Shown: one piece after another, positions 1 to 8,155 of the stretch
How the letters are laid out: each line of letters begins with the position of its first letter
Position numbering within the stretch: the stretch's first letter is position 1
Assembly (NCBI GenBank): GCA_934394815.1
Contig: CAKRRD010000006.1
Location: forward strand, 8,417-72,416
Direction of reading: 5' to 3'
DNA: 64,000 nucleotides
Origin: an uncultured Acetatifactor sp.
GTDB taxonomy: Bacteria; Bacillota; Clostridia; Lachnospirales; Lachnospiraceae
Notes under the pieces: model-generated
The model's database searches: none
Told to the model about the DNA's origin: nothing
Seen by the model: only the letters and a program-made list of their open reading frames with translations
Translations under genes and position numbers: made by a program

Positions 1-1
1 C

Positions 2-382
2 GGACAGGGGGTATCCGATGTCCGCGTAGACCTGGTAGAGTATGCAAAGCAGTTCGTGGGTAACCCGTATGTATGGGGAGGCACCAACCTTACCAAGGGT
101 GCGGACTGCTCCGGCTTCGTACTCAGTGTATTCAAGAAATATGGTATCACCCTGAGCCATTCCTCCAGAGCACAGGCTAACGAGGGAACCAAGATCAGTG
201 CTTCTGAACTGAAGCCTGGCGATCTGGTATTCTACGGTAACGGTAAGGGCACCATCAATCATGTAGCTATCTATATCGGCGGCGGACAGGTCATCCATGC
301 CAGCAGCCCGAAGACCGGTATCAAGATCAGCAGTTATAAATACCGTACTCCCGTGAAATGCGTCCGGGTGATTCAGGATTAA
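2..382 (+). CDS. NlpC/P60-family cell-wall endopeptidase (5' partial)
   Basis: The reading frame is open from the window edge, so the start lies upstream and only the C-terminal catalytic domain is seen. The domain carries the NlpC/P60 pattern: the catalytic cysteine in GADCSGFV, followed about 50 residues later by the histidine in INHVAIYIGGG and a final HASSP segment. Proteins of this family cut the D-glutamyl-diaminopimelate bond in peptidoglycan stem peptides and are normally exported, usually with SH3 or other wall-binding repeats in front; that part is outside the window. A strong terminator follows, so it is the last gene of its unit. The exact substrate cannot be told from this fragment. 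Confidence 0.9.
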   Translation, partial: GQGVSDVRVDLVEYAKQFVGNPYVWGGTNLTKGADCSGFVLSVFKKYGITLSHSSRAQANEGTKISASELKPGDLVFYGNGKGTINHVAIYIGGGQVIHASSPKTGIKISSYKYRTPVKCVRVIQD

Positions 383-404
383 TATTGGATAGAATTTAAA
401 GTGT

Positions 405-443
405 AAAGGCATTGCAGCGCCTGCTGGCGGGCAATGCCTTTTT
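405..443 (+). terminator. Rho-independent terminator of the NlpC/P60 gene
   Basis: An 11-bp stem (AAAGGCATTGC / GCAATGCCTTT) with a 15-base loop ends in a run of T. It starts 23 bases after the stop codon at 382. Confidence 0.85.
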
Positions 444-481
444 GATATCCTGAAGAAGGATATTCGGAAGCGTTTTTGTAA

Positions 482-510
482 TTGCGTTTATAGAGGAACT
501 GTGATACTAT
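482..510 (+). promoter_or_regulatory. Weak candidate sigma-A promoter of the GGDEF gene
   Basis: TTGCGT and TACTAT are separated by 17 bases. Both boxes match the consensus only partly. If real, transcription would start near 517, which rules out the ATG at 515 and favours the start at 575. Confidence 0.3.
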
Positions 511-574
511 TTTTATGTGTCTTAGACGGTGTTCGACTGGGTACAGCAGCAAATATAATGAAACGAATTGGGTG

Positions 575-2503
575 ATGGGTATGCGCAAAGTAGCTTTGAT
601 CACGGACGGTTGGAGACGCCTGTTTACATATGCCTGGCCGTCGGGAATCCTGCAGAGGATCTGGGAGACCGGCGAGGATGTCAATCTGTACATTTTCAAT
701 AGTACAGGTAACTGGAGCAGGGATGCCGGATACAACAAGGCAGAGTACAATATTTACAATCTGCCGGACCTGTCCGATTTTGACGGAATTATCTTGGAAT
801 TAAATAATATCAGTTCTCCTGCGGTGCTTGCGGACGTGATCAGCAATGCCAAGCAATCGGGACGGCCCGTGGTATCCATTGCCAATGAACTGGGAGATTT
901 TTATTATGTGGGGATTGATAATTATTCGGCCATGAAGCACGTCATTGCACATCTTCATGAGGTGCATGACTGCAAAAAGTTCTGGCTGTTAGTGGGAGCG
1001 CAGAACAATTATGAAAGTAGCTGCCGCCTGCAGGGAATGCTGGATTATGCCAGAGAACATAAAATAAAGATTGGCAAGGATGATATCTGGTACGGTTCCT
1101 TTGATTATAAGAGCGGACTGGAGGGCTACAGACACCTATGGAATCAGCATAAGGAGCTTCCGGATGCAATCATCTGCATTAATGATAACGTGGCGGTTGC
1201 GGTATGTGAAGCCGCAGCACAGATGGGATTTCATGTACCGGACGATTTCCGTGTCACGGGATTTGATAATTTTGACAAGGCGGGCTTCTATACTCCCAGT
1301 ATTACGACTGTGGGACATATCCGGGAAGATGCTGCTTACCAGGGGATGGATGTCCTCCTGCGCCTCTGGGCAGGGGAGAATGTACCCAAATACAATTTCA
1401 CCGGAACGGAAATGCTGTGGCAGGAGAGCTGCGGCTGTGGTACGGGCAGCAGCCGGGATGCGAGAGCGCATCTGAAGGATCAGATCATGTACGGTGTGGA
1501 GAGCGAAGAATTCGATGAGGAAGTACTCTCCATGGAAGCGGAAATGATGCAGTGCAATACGGTGGAGGAGATGATGTATTGTATCCCGCAATGTATTCCT
1601 TCCTTGAAATGCGATGCTATGTATCTTGTACTGGATGATCATCTGAACGCTTATAAAAAAGAGGCGGAAAAAAGTATTCACCTAGATGCGGCACCTTCGG
1701 ACGAAGGCTTTTTTGTACATGGCTATCCGAGGCAGATGCAGATGACCTTTGCCTATGAGAGAGACCAGAGACTGAATCTGGACAGACAGGAAGTGGACGG
1801 AATCTTCCCCACGTTTGACTATCCGAAGCCGGGACAGGATTTTTTGTTCCTGCCGCTGCATTTCGGAGAGCGTACGGTGGGTTATGTGGTCATCCGTAAT
1901 GCGGTCTATCTTATGGAGAAGCAGTACCTGTTCCAGATCATGAACGCATTGACCCGTTCCATGGAGAACCTTCATAAAAAAGAAATGCTCGCATATATGA
2001 ATAAAAAATTATCCTCGCTGTATATCATGGATACTCTGACCGGCATGTACAATCGCATGGGATACCAACAGCTGGGAGAGGAAGCGTTCCGGATCTCGAG
2101 ACTGAATGGTCGCAGGCTGTTGATCCTGTTTGTCGATCTGGACAGGCTGAAATATATCAATGATACGTTCGGCCATGAATATGGCGATATGGCCATCTGT
2201 GCAGCAGCCAGGGCATTGATGCAGTGCAGCAGCCGTGATGCGGTGCCAGCCAGAACCGGCGGTGATGAATTCGTCCTGGTACAGACGTATCAGTCTGATG
2301 AAGCCTCGAGAGATCTGGTCCATCGGATCCGCAGAACACTGGAGGCGGAGGGAAAAGCACAGAAGCTGCCATTCCCGCTGGCCATGAGTATCGGAACGGT
2401 AGTGACGGATCCGGACAGCAATCTGACCTTTGCGGATTATGTAAAACAGGCTGACAGCCTGATGTACGAAGAAAAAGTACAGAAACGTGCTGCCAGAAAC
2501 TAA
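575..2503 (+). CDS. Diguanylate cyclase with LacI-like ligand-binding sensor
   Basis: Predicted 642 residues. Residues 1-285 look like a LacI/periplasmic-binding fold that begins directly with RKVALITDGW, with no helix-turn-helix in front and no signal peptide or membrane helix. It ends in an ESCGC motif, a feature I recall from Clostridia sensors of this kind. A middle region of about 180 residues resembles a GAF-like sensor. The C-terminal domain (from about 480) has LTGMYNRMGY and an intact GGDEF at 562-566, so it should make c-di-GMP from GTP. The RxxD product-inhibition site expected just before GGDEF is missing. The start is uncertain: ATGs exist at 515, 575 and 581, none with a strong ribosome site; 575 was chosen because the binding fold begins there. 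A cytoplasmic sugar-like ligand is an inference. Confidence 0.8.
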   Translation: MGMRKVALITDGWRRLFTYAWPSGILQRIWETGEDVNLYIFNSTGNWSRDAGYNKAEYNIYNLPDLSDFDGIILELNNISSPAVLADVISNAKQSGRPVVSIANELGDFYYVGIDNYSAMKHVIAHLHEVHDCKKFWLLVGAQNNYESSCRLQGMLDYAREHKIKIGKDDIWYGSFDYKSGLEGYRHLWNQHKELPDAIICINDNVAVAVCEAAAQMGFHVPDDFRVTGFDNFDKAGFYTPSITTVGHIREDAAYQGMDVLLRLWAGENVPKYNFTGTEMLWQESCGCGTGSSRDARAHLKDQIMYGVESEEFDEEVLSMEAEMMQCNTVEEMMYCIPQCIPSLKCDAMYLVLDDHLNAYKKEAEKSIHLDAAPSDEGFFVHGYPRQMQMTFAYERDQRLNLDRQEVDGIFPTFDYPKPGQDFLFLPLHFGERTVGYVVIRNAVYLMEKQYLFQIMNALTRSMENLHKKEMLAYMNKKLSSLYIMDTLTGMYNRMGYQQLGEEAFRISRLNGRRLLILFVDLDRLKYINDTFGHEYGDMAICAAARALMQCSSRDAVPARTGGDEFVLVQTYQSDEASRDLVHRIRRTLEAEGKAQKLPFPLAMSIGTVVTDPDSNLTFADYVKQADSLMYEEKVQKRAARN

Positions 2504-2511
2504 AAAGTGTA

Positions 2512-2540
2512 TTTACAACAGAAGATTATTGTGCTATATT
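2512..2540 (+). promoter_or_regulatory. Sigma-A promoter of rpsO
   Basis: TTTACA and TATATT are spaced by exactly 17 bases, ahead of a leader of about 80 bases that contains a GCCGATG...CCGGC inverted segment before the AGGAGG site. S15 represses its own mRNA in several bacteria, so the leader may be the target; that is inference. Confidence 0.65.
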
Positions 2541-2628
2541 GAAACAGTATGATTAGCCGATGCTCAGATTACGGACGCTCCGACCTTAGTCTTGGTATCC
2601 GGCGTTTAAAAAACAGGAGGAAAAAGAA

Positions 2629-2895
2629 ATGATTTCTAAGGAAAAGAAAACAGCCATCATGAACGAGTATGCAAGAACCCCCGGTGACACCGGTTCACCT
2701 GAGGTACAGGTAGCGGTCCTGACTGCAAGAATCCAGGAGCTTACCGAGCATCTGAAGGAGAACCCCAAGGATCATCATTCTCGTCGTGGTATGCTGAAGA
2801 TGGTAGGTCAGAGACGTGGTCTTCTGGAGTACCTGAAGAAGAAGGATATCGAGAGATATCGTGCATTAATTGAGAAGCTTGGCTTAAGAAAATAA
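2629..2895 (+). CDS. rpsO: 30S ribosomal protein S15
   Basis: 88 residues, the usual family length. S15 binds 16S rRNA early in assembly of the 30S platform. Recognised from [20 protein letters not shown] near the start and [19 protein letters not shown] in the middle. A strong AGGAGG site lies 10 bases before the ATG. It precedes pnp, the classic rpsO-pnp order, but a terminator and a long leader separate the two, so pnp is probably expressed at least partly on its own. Confidence 0.97.
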   Translation: MISKEKKTAIMNEYARTPGDTGSPEVQVAVLTARIQELTEHLKENPKDHHSRRGMLKMVGQRRGLLEYLKKKDIERYRALIEKLGLRK

Positions 2896-2907
2896 TGCTG
2901 ACTGGTG

Positions 2908-2950
2908 AGCGGGGTCTGCCGATTGCATCGGCGCTCCGCTTCTCTTGTTT
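2908..2950 (+). terminator. Terminator after rpsO
   Basis: A nested stem pairs AGCGG with CCGCT and GCCGAT with ATCGGC around a TGC loop, followed by a T-rich stretch (TTCTCTTGTTT). The tail is imperfect, so it may be only partly efficient. Confidence 0.6.
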
Positions 2951-2978
2951 CTCATTCTATGCATATGTGCGGTGGCTA

Positions 2979-3080
2979 TATGTGGCATCGGCACATAAAA
3001 GGTAACACGCGGGATGGAAGTGAGCCCCGAGACCGCTGAAAAGGTTATGTTGTGAATGTATGGCAACATGAATTTTTCAG
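2979..3080 (+). promoter_or_regulatory. Structured 5' leader of pnp
   Basis: Between the rpsO terminator and pnp lie about 220 bases with no gene. They hold a hairpin TATGTG/CACATA (2979-2997) and a long two-part hairpin pairing CTGAAAA with TTTTCAG and, inside it, ATGTTG with CAACAT (3036-3080). In enterobacteria PNPase controls its own mRNA through a leader hairpin; the same may apply here. I do not recognise a known riboswitch class. Confidence 0.45.
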
Positions 3081-3174
3081 TAGTTTCGGTAATCCTCCAG
3101 CCCGTGGAATAATCATTTATATCGTAACGTGGCACCAAAGATAACCGTCACAGTACGATGGATAGGAGGAATTT

Positions 3175-5265
3175 ATGTATCAAAGTTACAAGATGGATCT
3201 TGCAGGCAGACCTCTGGTTGTAGATGTTAACCGTGTAGGTAAGCAGGCAAACGGATGTGCATTCATGCACTATGGTGATACCACTGTTCTCTGTACCGCA
3301 ACCGCTTCCGAGAAGCCCAGAGACGGTATCGATTTCTTCCCTCTGAGTGTAGAGTACGAAGAGAAAATGTACGCTGTGGGTAAGATCCCCGGCGGCTTCA
3401 ACAAGAGAGAGGGCAAGGCAAGTGAGAACGCGATTCTGACCAGCCGTGTCATCGACAGACCCATGCGTCCTCTGTTCCCTAAGGATTACCGCAATGATGT
3501 AACCCTGAACAACATGGTAATGAGCGTAGATCCCGAGTGCCGTCCCGAGCTGGTAGCCATGATCGGTGCTGCAATCGCAACCTGCATTTCCGATATTCCG
3601 TTCGATGGCCCCTGTGCAATGACCCAGGTAGGCATGATCGATGGCGAGCTCATCATCAACCCCAGCCAGGAGCAGTGGAAGAAGGGCGACCTGAATCTGA
3701 CCGTTGCTTCTACCAGAGAGAAAGTAATCATGATCGAAGCAGGAGCCAATGAGATTCCTGAAGCGGCCATGATCGAAGCTATCTACAAGGCTCACGAAGT
3801 GAACCAGACCATCATCGCTTTCATCGATCAGATTGTAGCAGAAGTTGGCAAGAAGAAGCATGAGTATACCAGTTGTGCGGTTCCTGCTGAGATGTTCGAG
3901 GAGATGAAGAAAATCGTATCTCCCGCTGAGATGGAAGAAGCTGTATTTACCGATGATAAGCAGACCCGTGAGGAGAATATCCGCGTGATCACCGACAAGC
4001 TGACCGAGGCTTTTGCTGAGAACGAAGAGTGGCTGGCTATCTTAGGTGAGGCTGTATATCAGTACGAGAAGAAGACGGTTCGTAAGATGATCCTGAAGGA
4101 TCACAAGCGTCCCGACGGTCGTGCCATCACCCAGATCCGTCCTCTGGCAGCAGAGGTGGATATCATCCCCCGTGTACATGGCTCCGCTATGTTCACCCGT
4201 GGACAGACCCAGATCTGTAACGTATGTACTCTGGCACCTTTGTCCGAGCAGCAGAAGATCGATGGCTTGGATGAGAACGAAGTAAGCAAGAGATATATGC
4301 ATCATTATAATTTCCCTTCCTATTCCGTAGGTGAAACCAAGCCTTCCCGCGGACCCGGAAGACGTGAGATCGGTCACGGTGCTCTGGCGGAGAGAGCCTT
4401 GATCCCTGTACTGCCCAGTGAGGACGAATTCCCTTATGCAATCCGTACCGTATCTGAGACCTTTGAGTCCAACGGATCTACCTCCATGGCTTCTACCTGT
4501 GCTTCCTGCATGTCCCTGATGGCAGCAGGCGTACCTATCAAGAAGATGGTAGCAGGTATTTCCTGTGGTCTGGTAACCGGTGAGACGGATGACGATTTCG
4601 TTCTGCTGACCGATATCCAGGGACTGGAAGACTTTTTCGGAGATATGGACTTTAAGGTAACCGGTACTACCGAAGGTATCACTGCGATCCAGATGGATAT
4701 TAAGATCCACGGTCTGACCAGACCAATCGTAGAGGGTGCTATCGCAAGATGCCGTGATGCAAGACTCTTCATCATGGATACCTGCATGAAGCCCGCTATC
4801 TCTGCTCCCAGAACAGAGGTTGGCAAGTACGCTCCCAAGATCATCTCCATTCAGATCGATCCCGACAGAATCGGAGATGTAGTAGGTCAGCGCGGCAAGA
4901 CCATCAATGAGATCATCGCCCGTACCGGCGTGAAGATTGATATTACTGATGACGGTAAGGTATCTATCTGCGGTACTGACAAGGAAATGATGGACAAGGC
5001 TCTGGATATGGTAAAGATCATCACCACTGATTTCGAAGAAGGCCAGATCTTCAAGGGCAAGGTAGTCAGCATCAAGGAATTCGGTGCATTCATTGAATTT
5101 GCACCCGGTAAGGAAGGCATGGTACACATCTCCAAGATCGCCAAGGAGAGAATCAACCGTGTAGAAGATGTCCTGACTCTGGGGGATGTTGTTACCGTAG
5201 TATGCCTGGGTAAGGATAAGATGGGCAGAATCAGCTTCTCCATGAAGGATGTAGCACAGCAGTAA
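3175..5265 (+). CDS. pnp: Polyribonucleotide nucleotidyltransferase (PNPase)
   Basis: 696 residues. PNPase degrades RNA 3' to 5' by phosphorolysis, releasing nucleoside diphosphates, as a trimer in the cytoplasm. Layout: first RNase PH domain (about 1-145), helical linker, second and catalytic RNase PH domain (about 305-535, with the KVTGTTEGITAIQMDIK segment carrying the metal-binding aspartates), a KH domain containing GKTINEI near 572, and an S1 domain from about 622 (GQIFKGKVVSIKEFGAFIEF). Full length and intact. A GGAGG site lies 6 bases before the ATG. Preceded by a structured leader and closed by its own terminator. Confidence 0.97.
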   Translation: MYQSYKMDLAGRPLVVDVNRVGKQANGCAFMHYGDTTVLCTATASEKPRDGIDFFPLSVEYEEKMYAVGKIPGGFNKREGKASENAILTSRVIDRPMRPLFPKDYRNDVTLNNMVMSVDPECRPELVAMIGAAIATCISDIPFDGPCAMTQVGMIDGELIINPSQEQWKKGDLNLTVASTREKVIMIEAGANEIPEAAMIEAIYKAHEVNQTIIAFIDQIVAEVGKKKHEYTSCAVPAEMFEEMKKIVSPAEMEEAVFTDDKQTREENIRVITDKLTEAFAENEEWLAILGEAVYQYEKKTVRKMILKDHKRPDGRAITQIRPLAAEVDIIPRVHGSAMFTRGQTQICNVCTLAPLSEQQKIDGLDENEVSKRYMHHYNFPSYSVGETKPSRGPGRREIGHGALAERALIPVLPSEDEFPYAIRTVSETFESNGSTSMASTCASCMSLMAAGVPIKKMVAGISCGLVTGETDDDFVLLTDIQGLEDFFGDMDFKVTGTTEGITAIQMDIKIHGLTRPIVEGAIARCRDARLFIMDTCMKPAISAPRTEVGKYAPKIISIQIDPDRIGDVVGQRGKTINEIIARTGVKIDITDDGKVSICGTDKEMMDKALDMVKIITTDFEEGQIFKGKVVSIKEFGAFIEFAPGKEGMVHISKIAKERINRVEDVLTLGDVVTVVCLGKDKMGRISFSMKDVAQQ

Positions 5266-5298
5266 GCTGTGAAAGCGTAGAATATATGATATGATAAG

Positions 5299-5341
5299 GA
5301 AGATCCGTTGTGCAGACAATACTGCAGGACGGATCTTTTCC
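5299..5341 (+). terminator. Terminator of pnp
   Basis: AAGATCCGT pairs with ACGGATCTT, with an inner TGCAG/CTGCA stem, followed by TTTTCC. Located 35 bases after the pnp stop. Confidence 0.85.
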
Positions 5342-5392
5342 GTTATCGGAACCCAAAGGGCCGATAGTGTGGAAGAGTAACGGAAAAAGGGT

Positions 5393-5429
5393 ACAAAAAA
5401 AGCACCTACATGACGGTATAGGTGCTTTT
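5393..5429 (-). terminator. Terminator of rpsT (possibly bidirectional)
   Basis: AGCACCTA pairs with TAGGTGCT. On the plus strand it is preceded by a run of eight A, which is a T run on the minus strand, and followed by TTTTG, so it can stop rpsT transcription and any read-through from pnp. Confidence 0.85.
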
Positions 5430-5463
5430 GTATGTCTTAAATTCTGTACCAGTGCAAGAAAAA

Positions 5464-5727
5464 TTAAGCCATTCCGTTGACAGCTTTGCTCAGACGGGAA
5501 ACCTTTCTTGCAGCGTTGTTCTTGTGGTAAACGCCCTTAGAAGTAGCCATCTCGATGGTCTTGGTAGCAGCGGTTAATTCAGCCTTAGCTGCTTCCTTGT
5601 CACCGGTCTCGATTGCAGCGTATACCTTCTTGATAGCGGTCTTAACGCCGGATCTGATAGCTTTGTTTCTGTCAGCTCTTGTGCGGGATACTAAAATTCT
5701 CTTTTTTGCAGATTTAATGTTAGCCAA
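5464..5727 (-). CDS. rpsT: 30S ribosomal protein S20 (TTG start)
   Basis: 87 residues from a TTG start. S20 binds 16S rRNA in the 30S body. The protein begins MANIKSAKKRI, the family's typical N terminus, only if TTG at 5725-5727 is used. GGAGGTG sits 6 bases upstream of that TTG. The in-frame ATG five codons further upstream (5742) overlaps this ribosome site and would add MEVYD, which the family lacks. It is the only minus-strand gene in the window and is divergent from gpr. Confidence 0.95.
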   Translation of the reverse strand: MANIKSAKKRILVSRTRADRNKAIRSGVKTAIKKVYAAIETGDKEAAKAELTAATKTIEMATSKGVYHKNNAARKVSRLSKAVNGMA

Positions 5728-5915
5728 GTCGTACACCTCCATAATGTATACAATAAAATTATAATTTACAAGAAATGTTTCACTTTAGCCAGACACGGAA
5801 GACTAACGTAAACATACTATTGTAGTTTAGACAATCCGGAAGCTTTTGTCAATACATATTTTGCGGATTTTTGTAAAAAATGTATTGATAAGAAAGGCAG
5901 ACGGAAGGTGAGAAA

Positions 5916-6836
5916 ATGGAAACTTTTCAGATCAGAACGGACCTGGCCCTGGAGGCGAGGGAAAGCGTCAACGAAGAAGAAAGCAAACTGCGGGGGGTAT
6001 CGGTGGAGGAACACTATGAGGAAGAGACGGATATCCGGATCACCAAGGTGACCATCGACACGAAAAATGCGGAAAAAACGCTGGGGAAGCCCATGGGCAT
6101 CTATGTGACCATGGAGGCACCGGCCATGGTGGAACCGGATGACGATTATCACCGGGAAATCTCGGAGGCGTTGGCGGAAGAACTGTCGAAGATGCTGCCG
6201 GGAGAAGCGGAGGAATTGTCGGTACTGATCGTGGGGCTGGGGAACCGGGAGGTGACGGCGGATGCTTTGGGACCGCAGGTGGTAGACAATCTGCTGATCA
6301 CCAGACATGTAGTCAGAACCTATGGCAAGGCAGCCTATAACTGTACCCGGATGAATCTGGTCAGCAGCCTCGAGCCGGGAGTCATGGCGAAGACCGGTAT
6401 GGAGACCGCGGAGATCATAAGTGGTGTGGTGAAGGAGACCACACCGGATGTACTGATCGTGGTGGATGCGCTGGCAGCGCGCAGTACCAGGAGATTAAAC
6501 CGCACAATCCAGATCACCAATACCGGAATTCAGCCCGGTTCGGGGGTGGGGAATCACCGCAATGCCCTGACCGAAGAGACGCTGGGAGTGCCGGTGATCG
6601 CCATCGGGATCCCTACGGTGGTGGATGCTGCCACTATTGTGGGGGATGCCCTGGAGAAGCTGATGAGCGGGGAGAAGGAGTTCGATGCGGTCAAATATAT
6701 GGGACAGCACCGCATGGTATTTGCGGAATTGAACAATATGTATATGACCGGAAAAGATATTGATTCCGTGATCAAACGGGTCAGTTACACCGTCTCCGAG
6801 GGAATCAATATTGCCATGGAAAAAAACTGGGCATAA
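5916..6836 (+). CDS. gpr: Germination protease (spore SASP protease)
   Basis: 306 residues. GPR cuts the small acid-soluble proteins that coat spore DNA when the spore germinates; it is made as a zymogen in the forespore and trims its own N-terminal propeptide. The start METFQIRTDLALEARES matches the family, as does the conserved core DVLIVVDALAARSTRR with TGIQPGSGVGNHR and GVPVIAIGIPTVVDAAT. The family is normally under the forespore sigma factor G; I could not identify a convincing sigma-G promoter in the 170 bases upstream. spoIIP follows 44 bases later, the usual gpr-spoIIP pairing. Confidence 0.96.
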   Translation: METFQIRTDLALEARESVNEEESKLRGVSVEEHYEEETDIRITKVTIDTKNAEKTLGKPMGIYVTMEAPAMVEPDDDYHREISEALAEELSKMLPGEAEELSVLIVGLGNREVTADALGPQVVDNLLITRHVVRTYGKAAYNCTRMNLVSSLEPGVMAKTGMETAEIISGVVKETTPDVLIVVDALAARSTRRLNRTIQITNTGIQPGSGVGNHRNALTEETLGVPVIAIGIPTVVDAATIVGDALEKLMSGEKEFDAVKYMGQHRMVFAELNNMYMTGKDIDSVIKRVSYTVSEGINIAMEKNWA

Positions 6837-6880
6837 TTGCATATATATAAAAGAGAATGTGCGGAAGGGGAACGCGGACA

Positions 6881-8047
6881 ATGAAGATCCCTGATACTTG
6901 TGCCTGCCGGATCAGGTTGTTTCTGCTGACAGTTGCCTGCGGTCTTCTGATGGCGGACGGCGGAGAAAATGAATTCCCAGTGTTTGCCGACGGGGAAGCT
7001 TTGCTGGGAGAAGAAGGCGGCTCCGGATTATTGTTACAACAAAGCATGCAGGAAGTGGTGTCACTTCTGGGTTACGGGGTTCTGGCAAAACAGGGAACGC
7101 AGTACCCGGAAGAGGATGAGAGTACCTATAGGACACTGACAACGGAGGATCTGATCAGCGAAGAACTGCTACTGCCGCAACCACAGACGACACCCGTCCA
7201 GACGGCATGGAGCCTGGAAAATACGGAACCGGTAGTGACAGAAGCAGCTGCAAATGTTTTTCTTCCTGCCTCGCAGCAGGTACAGATCGATCTGACACAG
7301 CTGAAGGATTATGAGACGCTGGTACGGAATTTTTATGCCATAGATGCCAACACCATGGCAGGAAGCGATCAGTTATCTGTGGAAAAACTTCTGGGAATGA
7401 ATATGATGTTGTCGCCCGAAGAGGGAGCGGAGCCACAGATCCTGATCTATCATACCCATTCCCAGGAGGCCTTTGCGGATTCCACACCGGGAGATGTGAA
7501 CACCGGCATCGTGGGTGTGGGAGAATATCTGACGCAGATCCTGACGGAACAATACGGCTATCGAGTGCTGCACCATACCGGACAATACGATGTGGAGACC
7601 AGAGACAATGCTTATTCCAGAGCACTTCCGGCAGTGGAACAGATTCTTGCAGAGAACCCTTCCATACAGGTAGTCATCGATCTGCACCGGGATGAGATAG
7701 CGGAAGGCACGCGGCTGGTGACGGATATTCAGGGGAGACCTACGGCAAGATTTATGTTTTTTAACGGACTCAGCCGTACCCGTAAGACGGGAGACATCGA
7801 CTATCTGGTCAATGAGAACCAGGAGGCCAATCTGGCATTTTCCTTTCAGATGCAGTTAAAGGCCGCGGAATACTATCCGGGACTGACCCGCAGGATCTAT
7901 CTGAAGGGCTACCGGTACAATATGCACCTGCGTCCCCGGACACTGCTGGTGGAACTGGGAGCACAGAACAATACCGTGGAAGAGGCCAGGAATGCCTGTG
8001 ATCCGCTGGCACATATTCTCAATATGGTACTTCAGGGGGAGCAGTAA
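6881..8047 (+). CDS. spoIIP: Stage II sporulation protein P (engulfment peptidoglycan hydrolase)
   Basis: 388 residues from the ATG at 6881. SpoIIP is an amidase/endopeptidase that works with SpoIID and SpoIIM to thin septal peptidoglycan so the mother cell can engulf the forespore. The N terminus has a hydrophobic segment (RLFLLTVACGLLMA) that would anchor or export it. The catalytic half shows the conserved ILIYHTHSQEAF and VVIDLHRDE histidine motifs and ends with ELGAQNNTVEEA. An ATG at 6857 is also in frame, but GGAAGGGG lies about 10 bases before 6881 and little precedes 6857. A variable, low-similarity stretch lies between the anchor and the enzyme domain. Confidence 0.93.
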   Translation: MKIPDTCACRIRLFLLTVACGLLMADGGENEFPVFADGEALLGEEGGSGLLLQQSMQEVVSLLGYGVLAKQGTQYPEEDESTYRTLTTEDLISEELLLPQPQTTPVQTAWSLENTEPVVTEAAANVFLPASQQVQIDLTQLKDYETLVRNFYAIDANTMAGSDQLSVEKLLGMNMMLSPEEGAEPQILIYHTHSQEAFADSTPGDVNTGIVGVGEYLTQILTEQYGYRVLHHTGQYDVETRDNAYSRALPAVEQILAENPSIQVVIDLHRDEIAEGTRLVTDIQGRPTARFMFFNGLSRTRKTGDIDYLVNENQEANLAFSFQMQLKAAEYYPGLTRRIYLKGYRYNMHLRPRTLLVELGAQNNTVEEARNACDPLAHILNMVLQGEQ

Positions 8048-8088
8048 TACATAAAAACAGGCCGGGACAACGAATCGAAGCAAAAACA

Positions 8089-8118
8089 TAGACAAGAATG
8101 CGGACTTTATGCTACAAT
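8089..8118 (+). promoter_or_regulatory. Candidate sigma-A promoter of lepA
   Basis: TAGACA and TACAAT are separated by 18 bases, about 38 bases before the chosen lepA start. It allows lepA expression apart from the sporulation genes upstream. Confidence 0.5.
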
Positions 8119-8155
8119 TGTCAGACGTAAGAATATGTCGGGAAAGGACAGTAGT

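Noticed and set aside
4042..5319. A long open frame (425 codons) on the minus strand opposite pnp
   Set aside because: It lies wholly over the well-supported pnp gene, has no ribosome site or family resemblance, and reflects codon bias of the plus-strand gene.
5743..5915. A sigma-G promoter for gpr
   Set aside because: CATATT-like strings occur but none has a fitting minus-35 at the right distance.
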